Program-made: the position numbers and the translations under genes
Notes under the pieces: generated by a model
The model's input: only the letters and a program-made list of their open reading frames with translations
What the model was told of the DNA's origin: nothing
Databases searched by the model: none
In this document: piece after piece, positions 24,609 through 33,303 of the stretch
Layout: every line of letters begins with the position of its first letter
Position numbering within the stretch: the first letter of the stretch is position 1
Source: an uncultured Collinsella sp.
Lineage (GTDB): Bacteria; Actinomycetota; Coriobacteriia; Coriobacteriales; Coriobacteriaceae
Direction: 5' to 3'
DNA: 42,643 nucleotides
Assembly: GCA_902495525.1 (NCBI GenBank)
Contig: CABUXL010000013.1
Location: forward strand, 1 to 42,643

Positions 24609-26759
24609 TTAGTACTGGCTCTCGTGCTTGCTAAAGAAGTCGAAGCGCGGGGGCAGCGGCTTTACGCGGTGCTCGCCGGGCTTCTCGCCCAGGCTCTCCA
24701 CAAACTCGTCCGTGGAGGCAAAGATGTTGTCCCAGCTAAAGAAGGCGATCGGATCGACGTCGAAGTACTCGCAGATGAGCTCGCAGCCGGCCGGGACGAT
24801 GCCGTGCATCAGCACGGTCGCCACGCGCAGCTCGGTGAAGGCGTCGACCAGAGCTTGCTTCATGGCGGTGTTGGCCGGCTCACCCTCGAGCTTGTTGGCG
24901 GCCTTGGAGGCATCGCTCCAGCGCTTGTTGGCGGCGCGCAGGTAGTCGTCGCACACGGCGAGTGCGCGGTGCGTCTCGAACTTGTACATGGCCTGCTCAA
25001 AGGCAAGGGCGGCCTGCTCGGCAGCCTCGACCACGGCGGCGGAGGCGGCACCGGCGGGAATGCAGCCGTTGCGATAGGGGCTCTCGTCGCCCTCCTTGAC
25101 GGCGACGCCGTAGAAGCAGCTGCGGGCCAGGCGGTTGAACACGCCGGTCAAGAGGGCGCTCTCCTTAAGGGCCGGATCGATGACGCGCTTGTCGTCACAG
25201 GCGCGCACCTCGTTGCCGTCCTTGTCCTTGCCGGTCACGCGCGTGTCATATGCCTTGGGGCTAAAGCTCACCGGCTTCTCGGACAGGCCGAGCGACAGCC
25301 AATGCGCGCGCATCTGTTCGCAGGTGTAGTGGTTGAGCAAGTCGTCTGCCGGCGGGGGAGGCGTCTGCGAGGACGAGCTGGCCTTTTTGCCCATGTAGAG
25401 CAGGTGATAGCAGGCGCTGACGGTGCTCTGCGTAAGGTCCCAACCCAGGGCCTCCCACATGGCGGTCTGCGCGATGCAGTAGAAGTAGATGTTGTCCTGA
25501 CCGATGAACTGGTAGATCTGCGCATCGTCCGAGCACCACCAGTCGCGCCAGTCGAGTGAGCTGTGCTGATAGGTGGGCGCGGGGACCTGCGTGGAATCGG
25601 CGGCGGGCTCGCCCATGAGGGCGGCATCCTGGGCGGCGACGCCCTCAGTTACGCCGGCGGCCTTGGCATCGCGTGCGAGCACGGTGCGGGTGTAGCTGAT
25701 GGGCGCCCACAGGCTCTCGGGCCAGCACCAGCAGGTGACGTCGTTCACGCCGTCGACCTCGGGCACCGGAACGCCCCAGTCGATGTTGCCGGTGATGCGG
25801 AAGGGCACGAGCGCCTTGCCGCTGCGGAAGCGCACGCCGCCGTTGGCGAGCACCGCGTGGGCGTCGTCGCGCTCCTTCCAGCTGGGGAAGGTGACGGTAA
25901 AGCTGCTCTTGTTGCCCTCGGGCTCCAGCACGGTGTGCTCGGGCAGCTGGTCCTCGACGGCGTCGAAAGCCTCGCGGAACTTGTTCTGGATGTAGAGCTG
26001 TGCCGGCAGCAGCCACTCCTCCATGGTCTTGGAGACCACGGAGCGAACCTGCGGGTTCTGGGCGAGCTTGGCGGTGTAGGTCTTCATAAAGTCGAGGTAG
26101 GCCGGCAGGTCAAAGTAGAGGTTGTCGACCGGGCGCAGCTCGGGCACCTCGCCGGTGAGCTGGCTCTTGGGCGCGATGAGCTCCTCGGGCTCGAACTGGT
26201 GACCCAGGTCGCATTCGTCGGCGTAGGCCTTCTCGGACTTGCAGCCCTGGATGGGGCAGCGGCCGATGACCTGGCGTCCGTTGAGGAACGTGCCGGCCTT
26301 GGCATCGTAGAACTGCAGCGTGGAGCGCTTGGAGATGGTGCCCTGCTCGTGCAAGCGCTCGATGATCTCGGCGGTTACCTCGTTGTGAATCTGCGCAGCC
26401 GGCTCAAGGCCCGAGCCGCCGTAGATGTCACAGCTGATGTTGTAGTTGTTGAGGGTCGCGGCCTGGCGAGAGTGATTGGACTCGACATACTCGCCGATGG
26501 ACTTGTCGTAGCCTTCGTTCTCCTTGAGCTTGCGGTAGCTCTCCATGATGGGCGAGCCGTAGCAGTCGGTGCCCGAGGTGAAGATGACGTTCTCGCGGCC
26601 CAGACGGTCGCGCAGGAAGCGGGCGAAGAAGTCAGCCGGGACAAAGACGCCACCAACGTGGCCAAAGTGAAGGCCCTTGTTGCCGTAGGGCTCGCCGGCG
26701 GTAACGATGGCGCGGCGAGGCCAGCTGGGACGGTCGTTCATGGAGTATTTGGATGCCAT
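24609..26759 (-). CDS. methionyl-tRNA-synthetase-like class I ligase with altered KMSKS loop
   Basis: A 716-residue class I aminoacyl-tRNA ligase closest in layout to MetRS. ATG 26759 (MASKYSMNDRPSWPRRAIVT) follows AAGGAG; upstream in-frame codons lack a site. The HIGH equivalent is GLHFGHVGG. A MetRS-type zinc insert (RCPIQGCKSEKAYADECDLG) is followed by LTGEVPELRPVDNLYFDLPA. WCWPESLWAPISY and FIGQDNIYFYCIAQTAMW fit the MetRS methionine pocket region. The usual KMSKS loop reads MGKKASSSSQTPPPP, so the second lysine is missing. There is no C-terminal tRNA-binding domain. It could be the functional MetRS of a divergent clade or a paralogue with another substrate. Another metG elsewhere in the genome would decide this. 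Confidence 0.8.
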   Translation of the reverse strand: MASKYSMNDRPSWPRRAIVTAGEPYGNKGLHFGHVGGVFVPADFFARFLRDRLGRENVIFTSGTDCYGSPIMESYRKLKENEGYDKSIGEYVESNHSRQAATLNNYNISCDIYGGSGLEPAAQIHNEVTAEIIERLHEQGTISKRSTLQFYDAKAGTFLNGRQVIGRCPIQGCKSEKAYADECDLGHQFEPEELIAPKSQLTGEVPELRPVDNLYFDLPAYLDFMKTYTAKLAQNPQVRSVVSKTMEEWLLPAQLYIQNKFREAFDAVEDQLPEHTVLEPEGNKSSFTVTFPSWKERDDAHAVLANGGVRFRSGKALVPFRITGNIDWGVPVPEVDGVNDVTCWCWPESLWAPISYTRTVLARDAKAAGVTEGVAAQDAALMGEPAADSTQVPAPTYQHSSLDWRDWWCSDDAQIYQFIGQDNIYFYCIAQTAMWEALGWDLTQSTVSACYHLLYMGKKASSSSQTPPPPADDLLNHYTCEQMRAHWLSLGLSEKPVSFSPKAYDTRVTGKDKDGNEVRACDDKRVIDPALKESALLTGVFNRLARSCFYGVAVKEGDESPYRNGCIPAGAASAAVVEAAEQAALAFEQAMYKFETHRALAVCDDYLRAANKRWSDASKAANKLEGEPANTAMKQALVDAFTELRVATVLMHGIVPAGCELICEYFDVDPIAFFSWDNIFASTDEFVESLGEKPGEHRVKPLPPRFDFFSKHESQY

Positions 26760-26891
26760 GGGACTCCTTCGCATATGGTGAGAGCGCGGCCGGGCGCAAG
26801 GCCTGGCGACGCAGTGGTCAATTCGTGCATATCGTTCGACATTATCGCACATGCGGACGGGTACGTGGCAGGGGCGCTATCCTAAGATGCT

Positions 26892-27458
26892 ATGAATGAG
26901 ATTTCCAACATACATGCGTTTGAGGACGAGGATTTTCTGCACGCCTGCTTTGTGTGGGGGATGGTCGTGCTTGGCGCATTTGCCGTGTGTCTGGTGCCGG
27001 TGTTTATGCTGCTGGGCGGGCCTGCGGACTTGGATGCGGCGGATGCGGGCGGTTGGATGGCTGTCGTGGGCTGGATAGTCGGCTTGGCTGCGGTTTCTGC
27101 GGCGTCATTTGCCGTGCACGAGCTGGTGCACGGTGTGTTTTTTAAGCTGCTGGCGCCTGCGGGCGCGAAGGTGACCTTTGGGGCGAATCGCGAGACGGCG
27201 ATGATCTATGCCTGCGCCGAGGGCGTTGTGTATTCGCGCCGGCGGTACATGGCGGTTTGCCTGGCACCGACGGCTGTTGTGACGACAACGCTTGCCCTGG
27301 GGTTTGCGTTTTCGGGCTATCCGCTGCTGTGCTATCTGGCGGCCGGCTTGCATTTGTCAGGCTGTGTGGGCGACTGGTATTACGTGCGGACCATTTTGCG
27401 CGACCGCCGCATTGTCGCCTGCGAGGACACGTCCTTCGGCGTGCGCTTTTTCGGGTGA
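26892..27458 (+). CDS. DUF3267 membrane protein with HExxH motif
   Basis: A 188-residue integral membrane protein of the DUF3267 type. The hydrophobic segments are CFVWGMVVLGAFAVCLVPVF, WMAVVGWIVGLAAVSAASFA, and two more near residues 120-155. HELVH at 76-80 is a zinc-protease HExxH motif set at the end of a membrane helix, the arrangement of site-2-protease-like enzymes. A later CVGDWYYV sequence carries the aspartate often found as third ligand in such families. Proteolysis has not been shown for the family, so the activity is inferred. It ends 10 nt before queH starts, so cotranscription is likely, although no functional link with queuosine is known. Confidence 0.82.
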   Translation: MNEISNIHAFEDEDFLHACFVWGMVVLGAFAVCLVPVFMLLGGPADLDAADAGGWMAVVGWIVGLAAVSAASFAVHELVHGVFFKLLAPAGAKVTFGANRETAMIYACAEGVVYSRRRYMAVCLAPTAVVTTTLALGFAFSGYPLLCYLAAGLHLSGCVGDWYYVRTILRDRRIVACEDTSFGVRFFG

Positions 27459-27468
27459 GGAGATGTCG

Positions 27469-28044
27469 ATGAAGCCGTTGTTGTTGCACGCCTGCTGTGC
27501 GCCGTGCTCTCTTGAGCCGGTCCGCCTGCTGCGCGAGGAAGGGTTTGAGCCCACAATCTGCTGGACCAACCCCAATATTCAGCCGCACGATGAATGGCAG
27601 CGGCGTTTGGACGAGCTGCGCCGGTGGTGTGCCGATGGCGACATCGAGCTTATCGAGGCGGGGGAGGACCGCGATCGCTGGGAGACCGGCGTGGCGCCGC
27701 TGGGTGCCGATCGGCCTCGTCGCTGTCGCGCGTGCTATGCCCTGCGCTTGGCCGAGGCGTGCCGCGTGGCCCAGGAGCGCGGGTTTGAGTTTGTGGGCAC
27801 GACGCTCGCCGTCTCGCCGTACCAGTTGTTCGAAACCTGCAATGATGTGTTGGAGCGTCTGGCTGCCGCCCGCGGTCTCACCCCGGTGATTCGCGATTTT
27901 CGCCCGTATTACCCCGAGGCGACACGCCGCTCGCGCGAGCTTGGCATGTATCGGCAGAACTACTGTGGTTGCCGCTTCTCGGCTGTCGAGGCGGCCATGG
28001 ACCGCGCCCGTATCCGCGACGAGCGCAAAGCCGCCAAAAAGTAG
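27469..28044 (+). CDS. queH: epoxyqueuosine reductase QueH
   Basis: A 191-residue QueH protein, which performs the last step of queuosine synthesis in tRNA by reducing epoxyqueuosine. The hallmark cysteines are present: HACCAPCS at the N-terminus (C9, C10, C13), RRCRACYALR in the middle and YCGCRFS near the end. These bind an iron-sulfur cluster and a second metal site. FVGTTLAVSPYQLFE is also characteristic. ATG 27469 lies 6 nt after GAGGAG (27457-27462); ATG 27463 would directly abut that site. queA follows 64 nt downstream. Confidence 0.93.
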   Translation: MKPLLLHACCAPCSLEPVRLLREEGFEPTICWTNPNIQPHDEWQRRLDELRRWCADGDIELIEAGEDRDRWETGVAPLGADRPRRCRACYALRLAEACRVAQERGFEFVGTTLAVSPYQLFETCNDVLERLAAARGLTPVIRDFRPYYPEATRRSRELGMYRQNYCGCRFSAVEAAMDRARIRDERKAAKK

Positions 28045-28108
28045 TTCATTTGGGACGTCAGCCTGCTAGGATGTAGAGCGGACTTTAGCTATATAAGGAG
28101 TATCCGAC

Positions 28109-29326
28109 GTGTCTATGCGTACCGATGATTTTGACTACAACCTTCCCGAGGAACTGATTGCCCAGGCGCCTGCCGAGCCGCGCGATTCCTGCCGGCTGCT
28201 GGTGGTGGATCGCAAGGGCTCTCAGGCGGGAACGCCTCTGGAGCACGGCGGTACCGTTGAGCACCGCATCTTCCGCGACATCATCGACTATATCGAGCCG
28301 GGCGACGTGCTCGTCATCAACAAGACGCGCGTGATGCCGGCCCGCCTGATCGGTCACAAGGCCGGCTCGGGCGGCGTGGTCGAGACGCTGCTGCTCAAGC
28401 GCCGCGAGGATGTGGATCCGCTGGGCCATGTCTGGGAGTGCCTGGTCAAGCCGGGTAAGCGCCTGAAGCCCGGTGCTCAGATTGAGTATCGTGCGGGCGG
28501 CGCCCATGCGCCCGAGGGCGCGCCCGTGGTACTGACGGCCGAGGTCGTCGACTTTGTTACCGATAGCCGCGGTGGCCGTCTGGTGCGCTTTGAGCCGGCC
28601 GGTTGCAATGCCGCCGGCGAGCCGCGCACGCTCGACGAGGCCATCCATGCGGCCGGCCACGTGCCGCTGCCGCCCTACATTACCGATTACGAGGGCGATC
28701 CCGAGAAGTACCAGACCGTCTACGCCATGAAGGAGGAGCACTCGGCTGCCGCTCCTACGGCGGGTCTGCACTTTACCCCCGAGCTCATGGCCGCTATCGA
28801 GGCCAAGGGCGCGAAGTTTGCCGCCGTCGAGCTCGAGGTGGGCATCGATACCTTCCGTCTGGTGGAGGAGGACGACCCCGCGCAGCACGTGATGCACACC
28901 GAGCGCTATCACGTGTCGCAGGAGGTTGTCGACGCCGTGCATAAGGCGAAGGCCGAGGGCCATCGTGTGATCGCCGTCGGTACCACGGCGGTGCGCTCGC
29001 TCGAGAGCGCGTTTGACACGGACGCGCCGGTGTCCGATCCGGCCGTGACGGCGCGCTATTTTGAAGGCCGCGAGGACGGGGCCGATACGCTTGGCCGCGG
29101 TGACATCGTGGTGCGCGAGAACGCCACGACGCAGCTTTACCTCATGCCCGGCTCGACCTATCACGTGGTCGATGCGCTGATCACGAACTTCCATGTGCCG
29201 CGCTCCACGCTCATGATGCTCGTGAGCGCGCTTGCCACCCGCGAGCAGATCATGGATGCCTACGCCGCTGCCATCGAAGAGCGTTACCGCTTCTTCAGCT
29301 TTGGTGACGCCATGCTCATTTTGTAA
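28109..29326 (+). CDS. queA: S-adenosylmethionine:tRNA ribosyltransferase-isomerase QueA
   Basis: A 405-residue QueA, which transfers and isomerises the ribosyl group of SAM onto preQ1-modified tRNA to make epoxyqueuosine, the substrate of QueH. The start YNLPEELIAQAPAEPRDSCR is diagnostic. VLVINKTRVMPARLIGHK, GRPLPPYI-like PLPPYITDYEG, EHSAAAPTAGLHFTPELM and TYHVVDALITNFHVPRSTLM are conserved. The length is somewhat above the usual 340-350 residues, owing to insertions around residues 90-190. It uses GTG 28109, 8 nt after AAGGAG (28095-28100). It follows queH and is followed by a multi-hairpin repeat and then an IS1111-type element, which separates it from tgt. Confidence 0.95.
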   Translation: MSMRTDDFDYNLPEELIAQAPAEPRDSCRLLVVDRKGSQAGTPLEHGGTVEHRIFRDIIDYIEPGDVLVINKTRVMPARLIGHKAGSGGVVETLLLKRREDVDPLGHVWECLVKPGKRLKPGAQIEYRAGGAHAPEGAPVVLTAEVVDFVTDSRGGRLVRFEPAGCNAAGEPRTLDEAIHAAGHVPLPPYITDYEGDPEKYQTVYAMKEEHSAAAPTAGLHFTPELMAAIEAKGAKFAAVELEVGIDTFRLVEEDDPAQHVMHTERYHVSQEVVDAVHKAKAEGHRVIAVGTTAVRSLESAFDTDAPVSDPAVTARYFEGREDGADTLGRGDIVVRENATTQLYLMPGSTYHVVDALITNFHVPRSTLMMLVSALATREQIMDAYAAAIEERYRFFSFGDAMLIL

Positions 29327-29455
29327 GTTACGCGGTTCTACGAACCGCGTAACTGCTCGACGCTGCAAACGCCCCTAAGCGGCAATCTGACGTTCAATCG
29401 TCGGGCATGACCAGAAGGTCAATGCCCTCCTCTTTCACGTCACCTTGCTCGCTCA
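29326..29455 (+). repeat. multi-hairpin intergenic repeat, copy A
   Basis: It starts at the queA stop. Hairpin 1: AGTTACGCGGTTC (29326-29338) with GAACCGCGTAACT (29342-29354). Then the word CGACGCTGC, an outer imperfect inverted repeat (CGGCAATCTGACG with CGTCACCTTGCTCG), and at its centre hairpin 2, GGGCATGACCAGAAGGTC then AATGCCC (29403-29427), followed by TCCTCTTT. The same order and several identical words recur at 34121-34268. Hairpin 2 is a plausible terminator for queA. Confidence 0.65.
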
Positions 29456-29485
29456 GGTGGGTTTTCGCTCATATGACCCAATCCG

Positions 29486-29748
29486 CTGTCAAGAGCCACA
29501 ATGGCCCCGCCGACCGCGTGCAATCGGTCGGCGGGGCCTGCCGTTGAACCCGTCCCGGTCCGCCCCCGGCATGTCGTCGACGCCTTCGGCTCAGTCTCAT
29601 ATCCGCGGATACCGCTCCGGCGGCCCGCAATCCTCTCCTTCGGCGGGGTTCCCCTAGTCTGACTTCGCGCATGCGGCGGCCGCCGCGCGCACAGCGAGAA
29701 CGGGGGTGTCCCCGAAGGCTGCCCGGCTCGCCGGGACGGGGGCTATGT
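29486..29748 (-). ncRNA. candidate bridge RNA region of the IS1111-type element
   Basis: Non-coding DNA between the transposase stop and the left inverted repeat. In the IS1111 branch of IS110 elements the guide ('bridge') RNA is encoded on this side. It contains a perfect 14-bp hairpin, GGCCCCGCCGACCG (29503-29516) with CGGTCGGCGGGGCC (29525-29538), and several smaller G+C-rich inverted words (for example around 29600-29650). The boundaries and the guide loops were not resolved. Confidence 0.45.
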
Positions 29749-30870
29749 CTATTCGCCGGCCTCCCGGCACATCGCGCCGAGGGCCCACAGCCATCTCACG
29801 AGCTCGGCGGCGGTGGCGGCGTTCGCCTTCGCCTGGGGCATGCCCCTCTCGAGCATCTCCTCGCGTCGCCGGAGCAGGCGCTCGGACCCCTTCCTCCCGT
29901 GCATCCTTATCTCGAGGGGGACGCCGCTGCCCTTGGGCATCAGCTTCGGTTGGTGGCTCGCCTGGACGTAGCACCAGGACCCCTCGACCGCCAGCTTCCT
30001 GACGAGCGCGTTGCCGGCCCCGCTGATCCCGCCGAGGCGCACGGAGTCCGCGCTCGACCTCTGCTTCGGGGCGAGGCCGAAGTAGGCCGTCACCTGCCTG
30101 CCGGAGCGGAACCTCGAGAAGTCGCCGACCTCGGACGCGAAGGCGGCGGCGAGCGCGAACCCGCACCCCTTGATCGACTGGAGCGCCTCGACCTCGGCCG
30201 AGAGGGGGCCCGCCGCGACGGCGGCCCTGTACTCGGCGAGGAGGGCCTCCCTCGTCTCGTCGGCCGCCTCGACCTCGTTCCTCAGCGCCGCAAGCGCCCG
30301 GATGCCGCCGTCGTCGGCGGGGTGTATGCCGTCGAGCCACCTGAGGAAGCCGTACGTCCAGTACCTCCGGGGGTTGCCGGCCGGCGTCGTGCCGCCGTAG
30401 GCGTAGCCGCGGCGGGCCAGGAACGCCAGGAGCCGCTGCTTCGCCGCCGCGAGCCTCGCGGTCGCCGCGTCGTGGGCCCCGGCGAGGTCCCTGAGCCCCT
30501 CGATCTCGGGGGACGGCACCCATACCGGGGTGACGTCGTGCGACAGTATCGCCTTGGCCATCCTGGCCGCGTCGTTGCGGTCGTTCTTGGACGAGAGGTC
30601 GGCCGCCGACCTCGGGACCTTGGAGACGGCCGCGACGACGCAGTCGACGCCGAGCCCGGAGAGCTCCCTCTGCGGGGCGAAGCCGAGGTAGCCGCTCTCG
30701 TAGGCGGCGAGCGACGGGCCGGGGAAGCCCGACATCCACTCCGCGACCTCGCCCCAGGGGTTGCCGCGGAACCTCCTCGTCACTGCCTCGCCCGTCTCCG
30801 CGTCGAGCGCGCAGACGGTGGTGGACCTGAGGTGTACGTCCATTCCGAAGGCGGTAGAATATCTAGGCAC
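29749..30870 (-). CDS. IS110-superfamily (IS1111-type) transposase
   Basis: A 373-residue DEDD recombinase. The N-terminal RuvC-like domain shows GMDVHLRSTTVCALD (first Asp), AAYESGYLGF (Glu) and SSKNDRNDAARMAKAI (the Asp pair). The C-terminal Transposase_20 domain shows LQSIKGCGFALAAAFASEVG and GRQVTAYFGLAPKQRSS, with the catalytic serine expected shortly after (SVRLGGISGAGNALVR). Length and layout are complete, so it may be active. It is transcribed from the right end toward queA. The codons are much more G+C-rich than those of neighbouring genes. Confidence 0.93.
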   Translation of the reverse strand: MPRYSTAFGMDVHLRSTTVCALDAETGEAVTRRFRGNPWGEVAEWMSGFPGPSLAAYESGYLGFAPQRELSGLGVDCVVAAVSKVPRSAADLSSKNDRNDAARMAKAILSHDVTPVWVPSPEIEGLRDLAGAHDAATARLAAAKQRLLAFLARRGYAYGGTTPAGNPRRYWTYGFLRWLDGIHPADDGGIRALAALRNEVEAADETREALLAEYRAAVAAGPLSAEVEALQSIKGCGFALAAAFASEVGDFSRFRSGRQVTAYFGLAPKQRSSADSVRLGGISGAGNALVRKLAVEGSWCYVQASHQPKLMPKGSGVPLEIRMHGRKGSERLLRRREEMLERGMPQAKANAATAAELVRWLWALGAMCREAGE

Positions 30871-31027
30871 GGGAGCCTCCCAACCTCGTTGCGGCGCGGC
30901 TGCGCCTCTGGCACTTCAACAACATTGTCGCAGCCCCGACCCGCGGTCACGAGCGGGGGCTCCTGTCGTTTCCGTGCCTTCGGATTGGGTCATAGTGTCT
31001 GACTCTGCCATTACATCGGTGTTGCCG

Positions 31028-31104
31028 TGGTTGTTGAGTAGTCATTGGGCGCTTGGCACTTGGGGACGTTCCTTTTGTGCCGGCACCTGGGGACACTCCT
31101 TATG
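31028..31104. repeat. REP-like GGGGACGTTCC units
   Basis: GAGTAGTCATT (about 31034-31044) is followed by two units, CACTTGGGGACGTTCCTTT and GTGCCGGCACCTGGGGACAC then TCCTTA. The same words recur at 35747-35869 (GACTAGTC ends, TGCCGGCACCTGGGGACGGT). They look like REP elements of the kind mobilised by REP-associated transposases, none of which is in the window. Confidence 0.5.
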
Positions 31105-31152
31105 TCAAGAGATTGGTGCAAGAGGGATAGATTGCCTTGCATCAATCTAATA

Positions 31153-31218
31153 AGTTGCGGTGAGATAGTTCTTGAATTGGCTTTTTGAGGGCTAAACAGG
31201 AACTATCTCACCGCAACT
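31153..31218. repeat. perfect 19-bp palindromic element, copy 1
   Basis: AGTTGCGGTGAGATAGTTC (31153-31171) is followed by a 28-nt loop and its exact complement GAACTATCTCACCGCAACT (31200-31218). It lies 27 nt beyond the stop codon of the minus-strand gene at 31246-33009. It has no T-run. It is related to the palindrome at 38804-38870, sharing AGTTGCGGTG and loop words TTGA.TTGGC. Confidence 0.8.
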
Positions 31219-31245
31219 GCGTTGAGCGTTTTTTTGGCAGCTAGT

Positions 31246-33009
31246 TTACTTGCTTGCGAACAGCCAGACAAGGATGATCACCAGGATTGCGGCGACGATG
31301 CAGACGATGGCGCCGGTGAATTTGATGCGTGAGTCGCGGGTACGCTCGCGCACCGCGTCCTCGGTGGCCTCGAGCTGGGCAACTTCTCGCTCGGTCTCGG
31401 CGTGTTCGGCTTTGTCTCGGGCCAAGGATCCTGCAAGCGACTCAGTAATCTCTGGGTGGTCGTGTACTTCGGTCGCCTGTTCGATAATCGACTGCGCATG
31501 CGCGGCATCTGCTTGGGCGTTGGCTATGCTCTGCTCTTGGTCGCGGCGTGCCTTGTCCTCGGCGGCGATCTTCTCGCGCAGTTCGCGCTGGCGCGTCGCG
31601 GCGGTGGTTTTTGCGGTCTGCAGCTCGTCGCGCGCGGCATCGGCCTCTGCCGTCACGGCCTGATGGGCTCGCTTGGCGTCGGCGATGGGGGCCTGCGCCT
31701 GTTCGACGGCCTGCTCGGCTGCGGCAAGCGAGTGCTCAAGGTCGGCGGTGATGCGCGGGACATCTTCTTCGGCTTTTCGCAGGGCATCTGCCGTGTCGGA
31801 GATCTGCATCGAGAGCTCGCTGGTGCGCACCGTATAGTTGGCGGGATTTGCCGAGGGATTGCGTTGCAGCTCGGCATACTCATGACGCAGTGTCTCGAGC
31901 TGGGCGCGCGCGGCGTCGACGGTTTGTTGTGCGGCGGCAATGCCGGCGTCTCGCTCGGCCTGCACCTTGTCGCGGATGCGCTTGGAATCCTCAAGACGGC
32001 GAACGAGGCGGTTGCCGGTCTCGCGCGAGCTCGCCTCGCGGGCCTCCACGGCATCGAGCGCGGCCTTCAGGCGGAGCTCAGTCGCGTCATCCTCTGTCTT
32101 CATTTGTTCGAACTGACCCTTGAGCTCTGTCGCTTTGGCGGCGTGGGCATCACGGTCAATCTCGGCTGCCGCAGCGGTCTTTTGCGCCGTGGCGATCGCC
32201 TGGCGCTGGTCGGCGACGATCTGGTCGTAGCGGCCTGCGATATCCTGGCGCGTCTCGAGTTCCTCGGCCTGATCGGCAATGCGCTGCTCAAGTTCGGCCA
32301 GGTGGGCGCGGGCATCGGCAAGTGCCTTTTTCGCGGCATTCATCTCGCGCATGGCCGAGGCGCCCTGGGCGATAAAGGTGCCCACGGCGTTCGCAGTGTT
32401 CGAGACAGCGGTCCCCAGATCGCGGCTCGCGGCGGGGGAGTGCGGGGCGGTCGGGCGAGCGGTGTCGGCGGCGTCCGCATCGGCAGCCTGCGGCGCGGCG
32501 ATATTGCCGGTACCGCCCTCAACCACAGAAAAGCCTGCTGCGTGCGGATCGACCGCATCGGCGCCAATCGTGGGGTGCTCGAGCTGCAGAAACGAGGGCA
32601 TGGTGCTGCCCTGGTCGGCAACCGGAGTCTCGCCGGGCACAAAGGTCGAGGCCGCCTCGGCGGCCTCCTCTTCCTCGGCATCGATATCGGCATCGGCGAC
32701 GGCGTCTTTCATCGCTTTGACAGCATCCATCATGGAGTCCATGACGGCATCGAGCTCTTCTTCCGAAGACACCTCGATGGGGCCCGCTGCTTGCGGGGCG
32801 TCGTCCTGTACAGGGGCGTCGTCCTGAGCGGGCGCATCGTCGTTTTGCTCATCGGCGTTTTCTGTTTCGGGGGTTTCCGCCGCAGCGCTTTCGTCCAAGA
32901 TGGGGTCGTCGATGTCGATACCATCGCAGGTCACAGCGTCAGTATCTGCGGTGACGTCTGCGGGATCATCAATATGCTGTTGAGTCTGGGGGTCCAGCTC
33001 GTCTGTCAT
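31246..33009 (-). CDS. long coiled-coil protein with C-terminal membrane anchor
   Basis: A 587-residue protein. ATG 33009 (MTDELDPQTQQ) lies 9 nt after GAGGAG; ATG 33015 is too close to it. Residues 1-~200 are acidic and low in complexity, with repeated AQDDAP/VQDDAP and runs of D/E. From ~230 to ~550 the sequence is an almost unbroken Ala/Glu/Gln/Lys heptad coiled coil (AKKALADARAHLAELEQRIA; AARDELQTAKTTAATRQREL). The final residues form one membrane helix (IVCIVAAILVIILVWLF) with a tiny tail, so it is tail-anchored with the coil in the cytoplasm. It contains neither a signal peptide nor an enzyme domain. A structural or septum/membrane-organising role is conceivable. I recognise no family. 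Confidence 0.82.
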   Translation of the reverse strand: MTDELDPQTQQHIDDPADVTADTDAVTCDGIDIDDPILDESAAAETPETENADEQNDDAPAQDDAPVQDDAPQAAGPIEVSSEEELDAVMDSMMDAVKAMKDAVADADIDAEEEEAAEAASTFVPGETPVADQGSTMPSFLQLEHPTIGADAVDPHAAGFSVVEGGTGNIAAPQAADADAADTARPTAPHSPAASRDLGTAVSNTANAVGTFIAQGASAMREMNAAKKALADARAHLAELEQRIADQAEELETRQDIAGRYDQIVADQRQAIATAQKTAAAAEIDRDAHAAKATELKGQFEQMKTEDDATELRLKAALDAVEAREASSRETGNRLVRRLEDSKRIRDKVQAERDAGIAAAQQTVDAARAQLETLRHEYAELQRNPSANPANYTVRTSELSMQISDTADALRKAEEDVPRITADLEHSLAAAEQAVEQAQAPIADAKRAHQAVTAEADAARDELQTAKTTAATRQRELREKIAAEDKARRDQEQSIANAQADAAHAQSIIEQATEVHDHPEITESLAGSLARDKAEHAETEREVAQLEATEDAVRERTRDSRIKFTGAIVCIVAAILVIILVWLFASK

Positions 33010-33303
33010 AGGCATGTGCTCCTCATCGTTGTTTGTCACCCTATGATAAAGTCTCGCGCCGACTTCCCGCGCGCCGCAGCAAAGTTTCAAAACGTGTTCG
33101 ATGGCTCGCGACGATAGCAAAAACTCGGCCACTCTATCCAATTTTTACTTGACATTCCCTTCGCCGAAAGACGTTGCGCCGTTCGCCTGCCATGGGCTTT
33201 ATTTTTCACTTGAACCCGTTAAAGTTGCATTTCAGCTTTTGGCGCGTTTATTTGGATGCGCGCAGTCGGCGGGTGCGCCCGTCGCGATTTGAAAGGACTT
33301 TAT

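Larger units (their letters stand above)
29466..30996 (-). mobile_element. IS110-superfamily element, IS1111 type
   Basis: A ~1.5-kb element with one transposase gene. ATGACCCAATCCG (29473-29485) and CGGATTGGGTCAT (30981-30993) are a perfect 13-bp inverted repeat lying just inside both ends, as is typical of the IS1111 branch. The larger non-coding part (~270 nt) lies 3' of the transposase gene, also an IS1111 feature. The exact outer ends are assumed to be a few bases beyond the repeats. Its G+C content and use of AGG arginine codons differ from the host genes. Confidence 0.85.

Noticed and set aside
25563..26885. 440-codon plus-strand open frame opposite the MetRS-like gene
   Set aside because: It has no domain or ribosome site and is a shadow of a clear tRNA-ligase gene.
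31402..33117. 571-codon plus-strand open frame opposite the coiled-coil gene
   Set aside because: Its Gly/Leu/Arg-rich sequence is the antisense image of Ala/Glu/Gln codons; the minus strand has the start, heptads and anchor.
33149..33180. TTGACA at 33149-33154 as the SDR promoter
   Set aside because: No acceptable -10 hexamer lies 16-18 bp downstream.
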